A DNA stretch of 64,000 nt from Devosia sp. YIM 151766 (GCF_030285925.1 NZ_CP127251.1:2232001-2296000), one strand, 5' to 3'; counted from the first letter of the stretch, positions 32,491 to 41,890 are shown. The notes: generated by a model from the sequence alone, not told the origin. A program made the numbers and translations.

Positions 32491-33576
32491 TTATTCCTCC
32501 CTTGCGGCAGTTTTGGATGCGAGGGGACCGCCGACGAGGCGCCGCCGAATAGGAAACAGCTGGATGCCGGTGCGGTCCGAGAAGCTTCCCCATAGCCCGC
32601 GTGGCGCGAGCAACATGACCCCGATGCCGATCAGGCCGAGAACCATCAGATACCAGGCGCCGTATTGGGCGAGCAGGCTTTGCAGGATGAAGAAGACCAG
32701 TACGCCCACGATCGGCCCCTCGATGGTGCCGATGCCGCCGATGACCACGATGAAGATCACATAGGCGGTCCAGTCATTGAGCGAGAACGCCGCATCGGGC
32801 GAGATGCGGGCCTTTTGCATGTAGATGAGCGCGCCGGTGAGGCCGGTGCCGAGCGCTGCCGTCAGGAAAACGACCCATTTGATCCTTTGGGCGTCAATGC
32901 CCACCGAACGCGCCGCCTGCGGGTTGTCGCGCATCGCCGCCAGCGCCAGGCCGCGCTTGGAGCGCAACAGCCAGTAGATGCCGCCAATGGCGATTATGGC
33001 GAGCGCCAGCGCCAGCCAATAGGCAAGGATGTCCCGCGCTGCCGGAGCGCGGACGCCAAACAGTTCGGCGATGGCGGCGGTGAACATGATGTTCTCGGTG
33101 GCGTCACGCGGCAGCGACGTGCCGGTGCCGCCCCCGACAGCGCGCCATTGCGCGACGACCAGGCGAACGACCTCGGCCAGGACCCAGGTACCAATCGCGA
33201 AATAGGCGCCCTGCAGCCGGAAGGCGAAAAAACCGAATGGCACGGCCAGTACCAGCGCCGCCAGCCCGCCCAGAAGAATGGCCGGCACGGGATCGAGCCC
33301 CCACAGGATCACGGCGGCGAAGAGCGCATACGCGCCCATGCCGACAAAGGCCTGCTGGCCGACCGAGACCAGGCCGCCATAACCCGCCAGCAGGTTCCAG
33401 AACTGCGCCAGGGTCAGCATGGTGAGAATGAAAAACAGATCCTGGACGAGGCTCCGCGACGCAAAGGCGGGCAGGACGACAAGCGCCGCAACGAGCGCGA
33501 TGGCCGCGACGCCCGCGACCACCGACATGCGGGTGCGCGTTTCGACGCGATAAGCATGGGATGTCGGATCAGTCAT
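32491..33576 (-). CDS. livM: Branched-chain-type ABC importer permease LivM
   Basis: A 361-residue membrane protein with eight to ten helices. The characteristic GYGGLVSVGQQAFVGMGAYA is near residue 68 and DNPQAARSVGIDAQRIKW, the coupling loop, near 215. It partners LivH. In this operon, with aromatic degradation enzymes on both sides, the importer more likely carries an aromatic compound than amino acids. It ends two bases before the monooxygenase start. Confidence 0.92.
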   Translation of the reverse strand: MTDPTSHAYRVETRTRMSVVAGVAAIALVAALVVLPAFASRSLVQDLFFILTMLTLAQFWNLLAGYGGLVSVGQQAFVGMGAYALFAAVILWGLDPVPAILLGGLAALVLAVPFGFFAFRLQGAYFAIGTWVLAEVVRLVVAQWRAVGGGTGTSLPRDATENIMFTAAIAELFGVRAPAARDILAYWLALALAIIAIGGIYWLLRSKRGLALAAMRDNPQAARSVGIDAQRIKWVVFLTAALGTGLTGALIYMQKARISPDAAFSLNDWTAYVIFIVVIGGIGTIEGPIVGVLVFFILQSLLAQYGAWYLMVLGLIGIGVMLLAPRGLWGSFSDRTGIQLFPIRRRLVGGPLASKTAAREE

Positions 33577-33585
33577 GGGCGGGCC

Positions 33586-34449
33586 TCAATCGAAGGCCCG
33601 CGGGAACAGCCCGCGCGGCTTGAACAACAGGACGAGCAGGAAGGCGACGTGGCCGGCGAGGATTTGCCATTCGGGATTGATGGCCGCCCCCAGCGTTTGC
33701 GCCACGCCGATAATGACCCCGCCGGCCAGCGTACCCCACAGCGATCCCAGCCCGCCGATGATCACCGCCTCAAAGGCATAGATCAGCCGCGCGGGCCCAA
33801 TGGCGGGATCGAAATTGGCGCGCATGCCCAGATAGAGCGCCGCAATGGTTACGATCATCATTGCTATGCCGGTCGCCTGGGCGAAGACCGCCTTGGGCTT
33901 TATGCCCATAAGGCTGGCCGTGACGGGATCGTCGGAGGTGGCGCGGAAGGCGCGGCCCATGGCCGTGCGATAGAATACCTGGTTGAGGATGACGATGACC
34001 GCCAATGCGGAAACGAAGGTGAGCACGGGCAGAACGCCTACAGTGACCGGGCCGAGATTGATGGAGGCAACGCCGATATCGCCGGTGGGCAAGCGGCGCG
34101 TATCGGCAGAAGCGCCCTGCAGCAAGGCATTCTGCACCACCACGGAAATACCGAAGGTGACCAGCAGCGGCGGCAGGATATCTTCACCGAGAACGCGGTT
34201 GAGCACCACCTTCTGGAGCGCATAACCCAGCCCGAACATGAGCGGCAGGGCAATGAGCGCCGCCAGAAAGGGCGAGAGCCCCAGCAGCGAAATGATCAGC
34301 AGGATCAGATAGGCGCCCAGAATGATGAGATCGCCATGGGCCAGGTTCACCAGCCGCATGATGCCGAACACGAGGCTGAGCCCGGTGGCGAACAAAGCAT
34401 AGAGTCCGCCCAGCAGCACGCCCTGAACGATTGTATCGACCCAATTCAT
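33586..34449 (-). CDS. livH: Branched-chain-type ABC importer permease LivH
   Basis: A 287-residue membrane protein. QGVLLGGLYALFATGLSLVF at the N-terminus and RLVNLAHGDLIILGAYL are standard LivH sequence; the loop GRAFRATSDDPVTASLMGIK near residue 180 contacts the ATPases. The ATG at 34449 overlaps the livF stop (ATGA); longer frames upstream are out of context. It lies nine bases before livM. Confidence 0.93.
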   Translation of the reverse strand: MNWVDTIVQGVLLGGLYALFATGLSLVFGIMRLVNLAHGDLIILGAYLILLIISLLGLSPFLAALIALPLMFGLGYALQKVVLNRVLGEDILPPLLVTFGISVVVQNALLQGASADTRRLPTGDIGVASINLGPVTVGVLPVLTFVSALAVIVILNQVFYRTAMGRAFRATSDDPVTASLMGIKPKAVFAQATGIAMMIVTIAALYLGMRANFDPAIGPARLIYAFEAVIIGGLGSLWGTLAGGVIIGVAQTLGAAINPEWQILAGHVAFLLVLLFKPRGLFPRAFD

Positions 34450-35153
34450 GCCGCCGCTCCGAAATAGGCATTGTGGATGGCTTCGCGGCTGAGGTCCTTG
34501 GCCGGCCCGGACAGCGTCACCCGCCCTTCCATCATGCAATAGACCCGGTCGGCGACTTTCAGCGCCTGCCCGATATCCTGTTCGACGATGATCAAGGCGG
34601 CGCCCCCCGAGCGGATCTGGGGCAGTGCATTGTAAATATCGCGGATGACCACCGGAGCGAGGCCCAACGAGATTTCGTCGCATAGCAACACGTCAGGATT
34701 GCTCATCAGAGCCCGGCCGATGGCGACCATCTGTTGCTGGCCGCCGGAAAGCGCGGTGCCGGGACTGTTGCGGCGCTCCTTGAGGATCGGAAAAAGCGCA
34801 TAGACCGCTTCGAGGGTCCAGGGGCCGTCCAGGCGGCGGGCATGCGCGCCGATCAGCAGGTTTTCCTCGACGCTGAGGGACGGAAAGAGCTTGCGCCCTT
34901 CCGGCACCATGGCGATGCCGCGTTTGAGCATTTCGTCGGCGGGACGGTCGCCCACAGCCACATCGTTGAAGCGGATCGCCATGGCATCGCTCTTCAGAAT
35001 GCCGGACAAGGCCCGCATCAGCGTGGTCTTGCCGGCGCCATTGGCGCCGATAATGGCGACGCATTCGCCCGGCTCCAGTGTGATATCGACGCCGAACAGC
35101 GCCTGAAACTGGCCGTAATGGGCGGTAAGGCCATGGGTGGAGAGGATGGGCAT
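34446..35153 (-). CDS. livF: Branched-chain-type ABC importer ATPase LivF
   Basis: A 235-residue ATPase. Walker A GANGAGKTT is near residue 37, the signature LSGGQQQMVAIGRAL near 135 and Walker B VLLCDEISLGL near 155. Its length and the short C-terminus are normal for LivF. Start and stop overlap livG and livH by four bases each (ATGA), so the three are translationally coupled. Confidence 0.93.
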   Translation of the reverse strand: MPILSTHGLTAHYGQFQALFGVDITLEPGECVAIIGANGAGKTTLMRALSGILKSDAMAIRFNDVAVGDRPADEMLKRGIAMVPEGRKLFPSLSVEENLLIGAHARRLDGPWTLEAVYALFPILKERRNSPGTALSGGQQQMVAIGRALMSNPDVLLCDEISLGLAPVVIRDIYNALPQIRSGGAALIIVEQDIGQALKVADRVYCMMEGRVTLSGPAKDLSREAIHNAYFGAAA

Positions 35154-35872
35154 CAGACCTCGATCCCCAGATAGATTTCGCGCACCTGGGGGCTCGCCAT
35201 AATGGCGGCCGGTTCGCCGATGCCGATGACCTTGCCGAAATCGAGGATCAGCAGCCGCTCCACCACCGAGTTGAGCGCGTAAAGGACGTGTTCGATCCAG
35301 ATGATGGTGGTGCCGCGAGCATGGATATCCTTGATCGTGGCCACGAGTTGCCGGCACTCGCCTTCGGTCAGTCCGCCGGCAATCTCGTCGAGCAATAAAA
35401 GCTTGGGATCGGTGGCCAAAGCGCGCGCCAATTCCAGGCGCTTGCGCTCCAGCAGCGATAGGCTGTCGGCAATGGCATTGGCGCGGGAGATAAGGCCGGT
35501 CCGCTCCAGGATCTCGGCGCATTGCGCCTCGACGCTGCGCTCGCTGCGGCCCTGGCCGAAGGCGCCAGCGACCAGCAGGTTCTCGAACACCGTCATCTTG
35601 CCGAAAGGCTGCGGAATCTGGAACGAGCGGCCGATGCCGCTCAGGCAGCGCTGCATGGCCGAAGCGCGCGTCACATCCTCGCCCATGAAATGGACGGTGC
35701 CACTATCGGCGGCGAGATTGCCGGTGATGAGGTTGAACAGCGTCGACTTGCCGGCGCCATTGGGGCCGATAATGCCCAGCGCCTCGCCCTCGCGCACCTC
35801 CAGGGAGATGGCGTCGGCGACCTTGAGAGCGCCAAAGCTTTTGCTGACATTGTCGAGCGCAATGATGGTCAT
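35153..35872 (-). CDS. livG: Branched-chain-type ABC importer ATPase LivG
   Basis: A 239-residue ATPase. Walker A GPNGAGKST is near residue 37, the signature LSLLERKRLELARAL near 140 and Walker B LLLLDEIAGGL near 165. The ATG at 35872 begins the conserved ALDNVSKSFGALKVAD strand. It follows the binding-protein gene by 49 bases. Confidence 0.93.
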   Translation of the reverse strand: MTIIALDNVSKSFGALKVADAISLEVREGEALGIIGPNGAGKSTLFNLITGNLAADSGTVHFMGEDVTRASAMQRCLSGIGRSFQIPQPFGKMTVFENLLVAGAFGQGRSERSVEAQCAEILERTGLISRANAIADSLSLLERKRLELARALATDPKLLLLDEIAGGLTEGECRQLVATIKDIHARGTTIIWIEHVLYALNSVVERLLILDFGKVIGIGEPAAIMASPQVREIYLGIEV

Positions 35873-35921
35873 TACGGGTGCCCCTTTGGCCGGGCGCTGG
35901 CGCGCCCGGCGGATATTGCGG

Positions 35922-37196
35922 TCAGGAAATGGCTTCCATGGTTCCGCCGGCGGGAATGTTCTCGAAGCCGGTATTATCCACGATGACCAGATCGTAGCCG
36001 CCGCCGTCGCGCATGCGCCACTGACCGCCCACCAGCGGCGTCTTGCAGACATTGGTGGCCGCGAAGGGCGGGACGCCGGCGCCATTGAACACGACCGGGC
36101 CGACGATGGTTTGCAGATCGGTAGCCGCAATCGCCTCGACCACGGCGTCGACATCGCCGGCATCGCTGACCCGGCCCATCACATTGGTGGCCATTTCCAG
36201 CAGCGCGTGCACGAAGCCGATCGGCTGGGTCCATTGCCTGCCGGTCTCGGCGGTATAGGCCTCGGCGAGTTCGGCCGAACTCATGCCGTTGAGCGAGGAC
36301 GAGAACGGATGGCTCGGCGACCACCAGACTTCGGACGACAGATTGTGCCCGGTATCGCCGAGTGCCTCCACGGCCTGCGGGAACAGGATGGCCTTGCCGA
36401 TCGAGGCCGCCTTGGGGGTAAAGCCCTGCTGGCGGGCCTGGGTCCAGAACGTGGTGAAATCGGGCGGGATCGGTACGCCGGTGATGATCTCGGCATTGGC
36501 CTGGCGGAAGGCGTTGATCTGGGCCGAGAAGTCGTCGGTGAGGTTCTGATAGCGGCCCGGATCGAAAATCTGGAAGCCTTTTTCGGCCAGGGCCGGCGGG
36601 AAGCCGCTGACGGGGTCCCCCCAGGCATTGCCGTCGGCATCGTTGGGAAAAAGTCCGCCCACGATCTTATTGGTCTCGAGCTGGCCCCACATATTGGTGA
36701 AGACCGAGATCACATCCTCCAGGCCCCAGAAGAAGTGATAGGCATAGTTGAACGGACGCCAGCTGTCCGGATCGCCCGGATTACCCTGCTGGCCGATGAA
36801 CCAGGGCTGCCAGGGCGCCATGGTGGAAATCAGCGGCACGCCTTCTGCTTCGGCGGTCGTGGTCACGGGATTGGTGGTTTCAGGCGTGGACGCCACCAGC
36901 ATCAGGTCGACTTCATCGGAAATGATCAATTCCTGAGCGACATCGGCGGCGCGGTTCGGGTTGGACTGGCTATCCTTGACGATGATCTCGAATTCGGACG
37001 CGGCCGCGCTCTGGGCGAAATTGGACAGGATGAAATTGTCGGCCTCGCCGAAGGCGGCCAATGGTCCCGATTGCGGACTGACATATCCGAGCTTGATCTT
37101 GGCGCCCTGGGCGATGGCGGGCATGGGAAAGGCGCCGGTCGCGGCGATGAGGCCGGTCGCGGCGGTGCCTTTGAGCAGATTGCGGCGGGTAATCAT
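35922..37196 (-). CDS. Branched-chain-type ABC importer, periplasmic binding protein with Tat signal
   Basis: A 424-residue type I binding protein of the LivJ class. The N-terminus MITRRNLLKGTAATGLIAATG is a twin-arginine signal, implying export of the folded protein. KIKLGYVSPQSGPLAAFGEA and DLMLVASTPETTNPV mark the first lobe. Aromatic residues are plentiful (GRYQNL, WWSPSHPF, PWQPWFIG), which would suit an aromatic ligand, though that is inference. I used the ATG at 37196 because the arginine pair lies directly after it. It lies 42 bases downstream of maleylacetate reductase. Confidence 0.9.
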   Translation of the reverse strand: MITRRNLLKGTAATGLIAATGAFPMPAIAQGAKIKLGYVSPQSGPLAAFGEADNFILSNFAQSAAASEFEIIVKDSQSNPNRAADVAQELIISDEVDLMLVASTPETTNPVTTTAEAEGVPLISTMAPWQPWFIGQQGNPGDPDSWRPFNYAYHFFWGLEDVISVFTNMWGQLETNKIVGGLFPNDADGNAWGDPVSGFPPALAEKGFQIFDPGRYQNLTDDFSAQINAFRQANAEIITGVPIPPDFTTFWTQARQQGFTPKAASIGKAILFPQAVEALGDTGHNLSSEVWWSPSHPFSSSLNGMSSAELAEAYTAETGRQWTQPIGFVHALLEMATNVMGRVSDAGDVDAVVEAIAATDLQTIVGPVVFNGAGVPPFAATNVCKTPLVGGQWRMRDGGGYDLVIVDNTGFENIPAGGTMEAIS

Positions 37197-37238
37197 GATT
37201 GGTTCTCCTCCCAAAAATCATGAGCCTTGCGGCGGGTA

Positions 37239-38312
37239 TCAGAAGGCCGGCGGATCGCCCTTCCAGGCGGCCGCCAACAGCGTGGCGATATCGTCTTTCG
37301 TTACCTTTTGCGGATTCCAGTAAGGCTTGGACGTGGCAATCTCCGCTGCCCTGTCCAGGTCTCGCTCCCCCAGCCCCAGATCCTTCAATGCCATGGGAGC
37401 GCCGAGTTTCTTGGCGAAGGAATGCAGCGCTTTGCCCGGTGCCGGATCGCCGAAAATCCGGGCGATCGGTTGCAACTCCCGCTGCGCGGCGCGCGCATTG
37501 AAGGCGATGGCATGCGGCAGGATGACCGCGTGGGTTTCGGCATGGGGCAGGTCGAACGATCCACCCAATGTGTGGCAAAGCTTGTGATGCAGCGCCATGC
37601 CGACCTGGCCCAGCACGGTGCCGCAGAGCCAGGCGCCATAGAGCGTGCGCGCACGGGCCTCCAGATTGCCCGGATCGGCAACGACCTGATCAAGGGATTC
37701 GGCGAAGGCCTCCAGGCCCTCGATGGCCAGGAGCGTCGAGATCGGGTTGCGGTCGCGCGCATAAAGACCCTCGGCAGCATGGGCCATGGCATTGAGCGCG
37801 CTGGTCACGGTCAACTCCACCGGAAGCGTGCGCACCAGTTCGGGATCGTACAGAATGACCTCGGGCTGCACCCTGGCATCGGTCAGCGTGGTCTTCTCGC
37901 CGTTTTCGGTCTGCCCCAGAATATTGGTCGCTTCCGAGCCGGCATAAGTGGTCGGCACGACGATCTGCGGCAGGTCGGTGCGCAGCGCTATGGCCTTGCC
38001 CAGCCCGGTGGTCGATCCGCCACCGATAGCCACGAGGCAATCGGCATTCACCGACAGCGCGTGGGCCACCGCCTCTTCCGTAACGGCCATGGGGGTGTGC
38101 ATGGTGGCGCGGGTAAAGACGCCCACCGCCATATCGCCGATTTCCTGGGCCATCTCCATGGCCGCGTCGGCCTGGGCCGGGGTGGACAGGACCAGCGCCC
38201 GCTTGCAGCCAAGGCGCGCCACCTCCTCGCTGACCTGGCGGCGAATTCCGACGCCGAACCGAACGCGGACCGAGGCGAGCTGGGCGACGAAACTCGAGGT
38301 GAAATGCGACAT
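37239..38312 (-). CDS. Maleylacetate reductase
   Basis: A 357-residue iron-type alcohol dehydrogenase family enzyme. The segment MALHHKLCHTLGGSFDLPHA, continuing ETHAVILPHA, is characteristic of maleylacetate reductases. The nucleotide-binding AIGGGSTTGLGKAIA lies near residue 92. It reduces maleylacetate to 3-oxoadipate with NAD(P)H, which is the step after hydroxyquinol or chlorocatechol cleavage. It is first in the operon that continues through the importer to the monooxygenase and dioxygenase A, and faces a LysR gene. Confidence 0.9.
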   Translation of the reverse strand: MSHFTSSFVAQLASVRVRFGVGIRRQVSEEVARLGCKRALVLSTPAQADAAMEMAQEIGDMAVGVFTRATMHTPMAVTEEAVAHALSVNADCLVAIGGGSTTGLGKAIALRTDLPQIVVPTTYAGSEATNILGQTENGEKTTLTDARVQPEVILYDPELVRTLPVELTVTSALNAMAHAAEGLYARDRNPISTLLAIEGLEAFAESLDQVVADPGNLEARARTLYGAWLCGTVLGQVGMALHHKLCHTLGGSFDLPHAETHAVILPHAIAFNARAAQRELQPIARIFGDPAPGKALHSFAKKLGAPMALKDLGLGERDLDRAAEIATSKPYWNPQKVTKDDIATLLAAAWKGDPPAF

Positions 38313-38402
38313 CAATCCCTCCCCCGCGGCCGGCAAGGCCACGCGGCTTCGGGCAAGATGCCACGAACTTCATACCATCTTGATCGAAATAGTGTGGCAT
38401 CA

Positions 38403-38419
38403 CATAACATCATGTTATG
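38403..38419. promoter_or_regulatory. LysR-type operator overlapping its own start codon (A)
   Basis: CATAACAT-C-ATGTTATG is a perfect 17-base palindrome whose last three bases are the LysR start codon. The core ATAAC-N5-GTTAT fits the T-N11-A LysR motif. The related site at 41967-41981 holds the same position relative to the second LysR gene. Confidence 0.65.
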
Positions 38420-39367
38420 AAGCTGGATCCGCGACATCTCGAAATCCTCGCCGCCATTGTCGATGGCGGTGGCCTGACCGAGGGCGCCCAGAGCGTCGGC
38501 CGGGCTCAGCCCAGCGTGTCTCGCACCATCGCCATGCTGGAAGCGCGGATCGGCGCCCCGCTGTTCGAGAAGAACAAGCGCCCGCTGGCGCCGACCGAAT
38601 TGTGCCTCAGCCTGGCCGGCGAGGGACGCCGCATCCGTGCGGCGGGGAACACGGCCTCGGCCATCGTCGCCACTTTCAGAACGGGGCACCGGGGGATGGT
38701 GCGCATCGGCGGTACACCGGTTTTCATGGACGGGGTAATTTCGGCGCTGATCGCGCAGTTTCAGCAGAAGCATCCGCAGGTGCGGATCGAGCAGTCTTAC
38801 AGCTACGTGCCCGGGCTTTTGAGCCAACTCAGCGCCGGAGCGCTGGATGTCGCGATCTGCCCGCTGAACCCGGCCGCGCTTGCCGAGGGCTTCCAGTTCG
38901 TGCCGGTGCTTCCGGGCCGCAATGTCATCGCCTGCGGCAGCCAGCATCCGCTGCTGCGCAAACGATCGCTGCGTCTGGCCGACATCGCGCCCTATCCGTG
39001 GATCGCGCCGCCGGCATCGAGCCCGCTCTACAAAGACATGCGCCATATCCTGAGCGATATCGGCGTCAACGATACGCGCATCTCCTTTTCCGGCGGCACG
39101 CTCGCCTCGATGACCGCCATCCTGTCCAATTCGGACGCTTTGACCGTGTTGCCCTATTCCGTGGTGTTCATGGCCCGGCGGCAGCGGGTGCTCTCGGCTC
39201 TGTCCATCCGCATTGGCCATCCCGAACGGATGCTTGGCATTCTCACCCGGGACGTCGACACAGCCGGACCCACCGTGCGCCGATTCCATCGCTTCATCGA
39301 AACCGAGTTCCGCAACCTGTCGCATTTCATCCAGCAACATGAGCAGAATACCGTCTGGCGCGATTGA
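38417..39367 (+). CDS. LysR family transcriptional regulator A
   Basis: A 316-residue regulator. The N-terminal HTH is LEILAAIVDGGGLTEGAQSV and GRAQPSVSRTIAMLEARIGA (about residues 7-50); the effector-binding domain follows. It shares length, start (MKLDPRHLEILAAI against MKLNERHLMQLAAV) and many segments with regulator B, so the two are paralogues. There is no ribosome-binding site before the ATG, which lies inside a palindrome; the transcript may be leaderless or the gene autorepressed. It faces the maleylacetate reductase operon and likely activates it in response to a pathway intermediate. Confidence 0.92.
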   Translation: MKLDPRHLEILAAIVDGGGLTEGAQSVGRAQPSVSRTIAMLEARIGAPLFEKNKRPLAPTELCLSLAGEGRRIRAAGNTASAIVATFRTGHRGMVRIGGTPVFMDGVISALIAQFQQKHPQVRIEQSYSYVPGLLSQLSAGALDVAICPLNPAALAEGFQFVPVLPGRNVIACGSQHPLLRKRSLRLADIAPYPWIAPPASSPLYKDMRHILSDIGVNDTRISFSGGTLASMTAILSNSDALTVLPYSVVFMARRQRVLSALSIRIGHPERMLGILTRDVDTAGPTVRRFHRFIETEFRNLSHFIQQHEQNTVWRD

Positions 39368-39381
39368 AGGAGCCGGCTGGT

Positions 39382-40038
39382 TCATCGCGCCGCCGCCAAT
39401 CCGGGGTCCTGCCCCGCCGCCAGGTCGGACAGCATGCCCGCCAGCATGCCGATCTCGGCATCGGACACTTCATGCTGCCGGCCGGGGAAGATGTCGGCGC
39501 GTAGACGAAGGCCCCGGCCGCCAAGCGCCAGCGCCGCTTCCGCCATCGCGGCAAGCGGAATCCAGGGGTCGGCGTCGCTGCCGCTGAGATAGGCCGGCAG
39601 ATTGGCGGCGGCGGCATCGGGCCGCTCGCAGCTCGGCGTGCCGACACGGCAGCCGGTCAGGGCCGCCAGCGCATCCGGTGCCGCATGGCCGCGGCAAACA
39701 TATTCGATAGAAAGGCAGGCTCCCTGGGAGAAGCCGGCCAATAGCAGGGGCAGCCCCGGATACTCCCCTTGCAGAGCCGTAATTTCCGCGTGCAAGGCCT
39801 TCAGCGCCTCGTCGAGCTGCGACCGCGTGCCATCGGTCAATGGATCGACCGCACGGGCATCGTACCAGACGCCGCCCGGCGCGCGCGGCAGGGCAAAGGC
39901 CACATCAGAAATATCGAGGCGCCGGAGAATATGGCGCTCCATTTCCTCGGGCGACTGGCCGCGGCCATGGACCAGGACGCAAAGCGCCCTGACCCCGGAG
40001 CCGGATGCCCCCAGCCGCATGCCGGCCTGCATTGACAT
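39382..40038 (-). CDS. Phospholipase/carboxylesterase-type alpha/beta hydrolase, MhqD-like
   Basis: A 218-residue serine hydrolase. LCVLVHGRGQSPEEM is the oxyanion-hole loop, LLLAGFSQGACLSIEY (about 115) carries the nucleophile Ser in G-F-S-Q-G, the Asp lies in SGSDADPWIP and the His in FPGRQHEV. In Bacillus subtilis the hydroquinone-resistance genes mhqO and mhqD encode a VOC dioxygenase and such a hydrolase; the same pair is seen here with a four-base ATGA overlap. The hydrolase probably acts on the ring-cleavage product or an adduct. Confidence 0.85.
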   Translation of the reverse strand: MSMQAGMRLGASGSGVRALCVLVHGRGQSPEEMERHILRRLDISDVAFALPRAPGGVWYDARAVDPLTDGTRSQLDEALKALHAEITALQGEYPGLPLLLAGFSQGACLSIEYVCRGHAAPDALAALTGCRVGTPSCERPDAAAANLPAYLSGSDADPWIPLAAMAEAALALGGRGLRLRADIFPGRQHEVSDAEIGMLAGMLSDLAAGQDPGLAAAR

Positions 40039-40997
40039 CAGACGAAATCCGCCTGTTCGAGGCCTTCGCGCAATTCGGCTTCGCGGTCCTTGAACCAGGG
40101 CGGGAACACCAGGGTCTTGCCGATCTGGCCCGGAGGCTCATCCGAGGTCCAGCCCTGCGGCGTGGTCCAGGCCAATTCGAACAAGGCGCCGCCGGGCGAC
40201 CGCACATAGCAGGATTTGAAGTAATTGCGGTCCTTCTGCTCCGAAATGTCGGTAAAACCGAGGCCCTCGATATGAGCACGCAGCTTGAGCTGGGTTTCCT
40301 CGTCGCCCACATTGAGCGCGAGATGGTGGATGGTGCCGCCCGACAAGGTCCAGGTGCCCTGGCTGCTCTCGCGGTCGGTGATCACCTCGACGCGCTGAAT
40401 GACGCCGCTGGCGTCGGGCACGCGATAGACGTCGCCATCATCGGTGCGCGATTCCAGTTCGAGCGGCAGCGCGATCGTCAGGAAATCGTCCATGGCGCTC
40501 TTGTCGGTAGTGGCGACGACGCTGCCATAAATGCCTTTGATGCCATGCTCCTTGCCAATGCCCTGCGCTTCATTGGTGATCGGCTCGCGGCTGTCGCTGT
40601 CGCTTTCCACCAATTCATGCGGAATGCCGCAAGGATGAGCGAAGATCACGCGCTCGGTGCCGAAGCGGGTGACCTTGCTGGCCTCGATGCCGCGACCATT
40701 CAACCGATCGACCCAGAAACCCGCTGCGCCCTTGGGAATGGCTTGCAGGATGGCCCGCGCCTGATTGGTGCCGCGCCGGCCATAGACGCCGGGCTTGCGG
40801 AACGGGAACGTGGTGATGATGGTCGAGGCATCGCCATCGGGCGAGCCGTAATAGAGGTGGTAGACGGGCAGGACGCCGTCGAACAGCACGGTGCGCTTCA
40901 CCGAATGCAGCCCGAGGGTCTTGGTGTAGAAGTCGAAATCCTCCTGAGCGCCGTCCGTGGACAGCGTCAGGTGATGATAGCCGTTGATGCCACTCAT
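40038..40997 (-). CDS. VOC-family ring-cleaving dioxygenase, MhqO-like
   Basis: A 319-residue protein of two glyoxalase-like (VOC) modules, about residues 1-140 and 150-300. Candidate metal ligands are His in NGYHHLTLST, His in GGTIHHLALNV and Glu in GGALFELAW. From memory it is the ring-cleaving dioxygenase group that includes MhqO/MhqA and para-dihydroxybenzene dioxygenases. Its start overlaps the end of dioxygenase B (ATGA) and its stop overlaps the hydrolase start. The target is probably a hydroquinone. Confidence 0.85.
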   Translation of the reverse strand: MSGINGYHHLTLSTDGAQEDFDFYTKTLGLHSVKRTVLFDGVLPVYHLYYGSPDGDASTIITTFPFRKPGVYGRRGTNQARAILQAIPKGAAGFWVDRLNGRGIEASKVTRFGTERVIFAHPCGIPHELVESDSDSREPITNEAQGIGKEHGIKGIYGSVVATTDKSAMDDFLTIALPLELESRTDDGDVYRVPDASGVIQRVEVITDRESSQGTWTLSGGTIHHLALNVGDEETQLKLRAHIEGLGFTDISEQKDRNYFKSCYVRSPGGALFELAWTTPQGWTSDEPPGQIGKTLVFPPWFKDREAELREGLEQADFV

Positions 40998-41890
40998 TTT
41001 TGGTTCCTTCCTGGCATGGGCTGCGCGCCGCCCTTGGGGCAGAGCACAAGGTTGATATCGAGGGCGTAGGCAATGCGCCCTTCGCGGTTTGGCAGGGCGC
41101 GAAAATCGGCCAATAGCTCGGGTTTGACGCCGAAAATGGCGTCTTCTCCGATGGCCGGATCGTCGCGGTCGAAAATATGGGTGGTCAATGTCTCGAAGCC
41201 TTCGGCCGAGACCCGCAGATTGAGATGGGCCGGCCGGTTAAGGGGCAGGCCCAATTGGGCCAGGAGCGTTCCCGCTGGCCCGCTTGCGGGCAGACAATAG
41301 CCGAGTGGCTTGACGGTCAGGAAACGAAACCGGCCCTGGGCATCGGTTTGCAGCTTGCCACGCAGATTGTGTTCCGGCTGCGCGTCCGGCTCCTGGTTCT
41401 CGTACCGGCCTTTTCCATTGGCCTGCCAGACTTCCACCATCGCCGCATCGATGGCAGCGCCGGCGAGAGCCGTCACCCGGCCGGTCACCAGCATCGGTTC
41501 GCCCTTGCCATCCCGGGAAATATCGTCGCCCGGCGCGAGAAGAGGGGCGTCGGCGCGATAGAACGGACCGGCCACGGTATCGGGCGTCGCGCCGGCGGGC
41601 CGCACGGAATGGATTTTCTCTATGGCGCTGGAGAGCCCCAGAGCATCTGCCAGCAATACCCATTCCTGCCGCCGGGCATCGGCATGATGACCCGTCTCGG
41701 TCAGGAAGGCGAGCAGCGCGCGAAATTCCGCGGGGCTTGGACGAAGGTCTTCGACAACCTCATGCAGATGCGCGCCGATAATGCCGACGGCCTCGACCAA
41801 CCGCGACGGCGCCAGCGTCGCCAGGCGCGCCTCGAAGGCCTGCCGCGCGCTGGCATTGACGTCGATGCTCGCGTGCTTGCCGCCGCCCAT
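40994..41890 (-). CDS. Intradiol dioxygenase B with substituted iron ligand
   Basis: A 298-residue relative of dioxygenase A. The two Tyr ligands are retained (GRYENQEPD and LGYCLPASGPAG). The H-x-H motif reads RPAHLNLRV, so the second His ligand is Asn (codon AAT in place of CAT or CAC). The codon was read directly from the sequence. Either iron binding is altered, another residue substitutes, or the protein has lost ring-cleaving activity. It is the first gene of module B and faces LysR B. The remaining architecture (helical N-domain, IFGVK near the C-terminus) is normal. Confidence 0.85.
   Translation of the reverse strand: MGGGKHASIDVNASARQAFEARLATLAPSRLVEAVGIIGAHLHEVVEDLRPSPAEFRALLAFLTETGHHADARRQEWVLLADALGLSSAIEKIHSVRPAGATPDTVAGPFYRADAPLLAPGDDISRDGKGEPMLVTGRVTALAGAAIDAAMVEVWQANGKGRYENQEPDAQPEHNLRGKLQTDAQGRFRFLTVKPLGYCLPASGPAGTLLAQLGLPLNRPAHLNLRVSAEGFETLTTHIFDRDDPAIGEDAIFGVKPELLADFRALPNREGRIAYALDINLVLCPKGGAQPMPGRNQK

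Noticed and set aside
37199..37323. Small plus-strand open frames in the Liv and maleylacetate reductase region
   Set aside because: They overlap convincing minus-strand genes and have no ribosome-binding sites or recognisable sequence.
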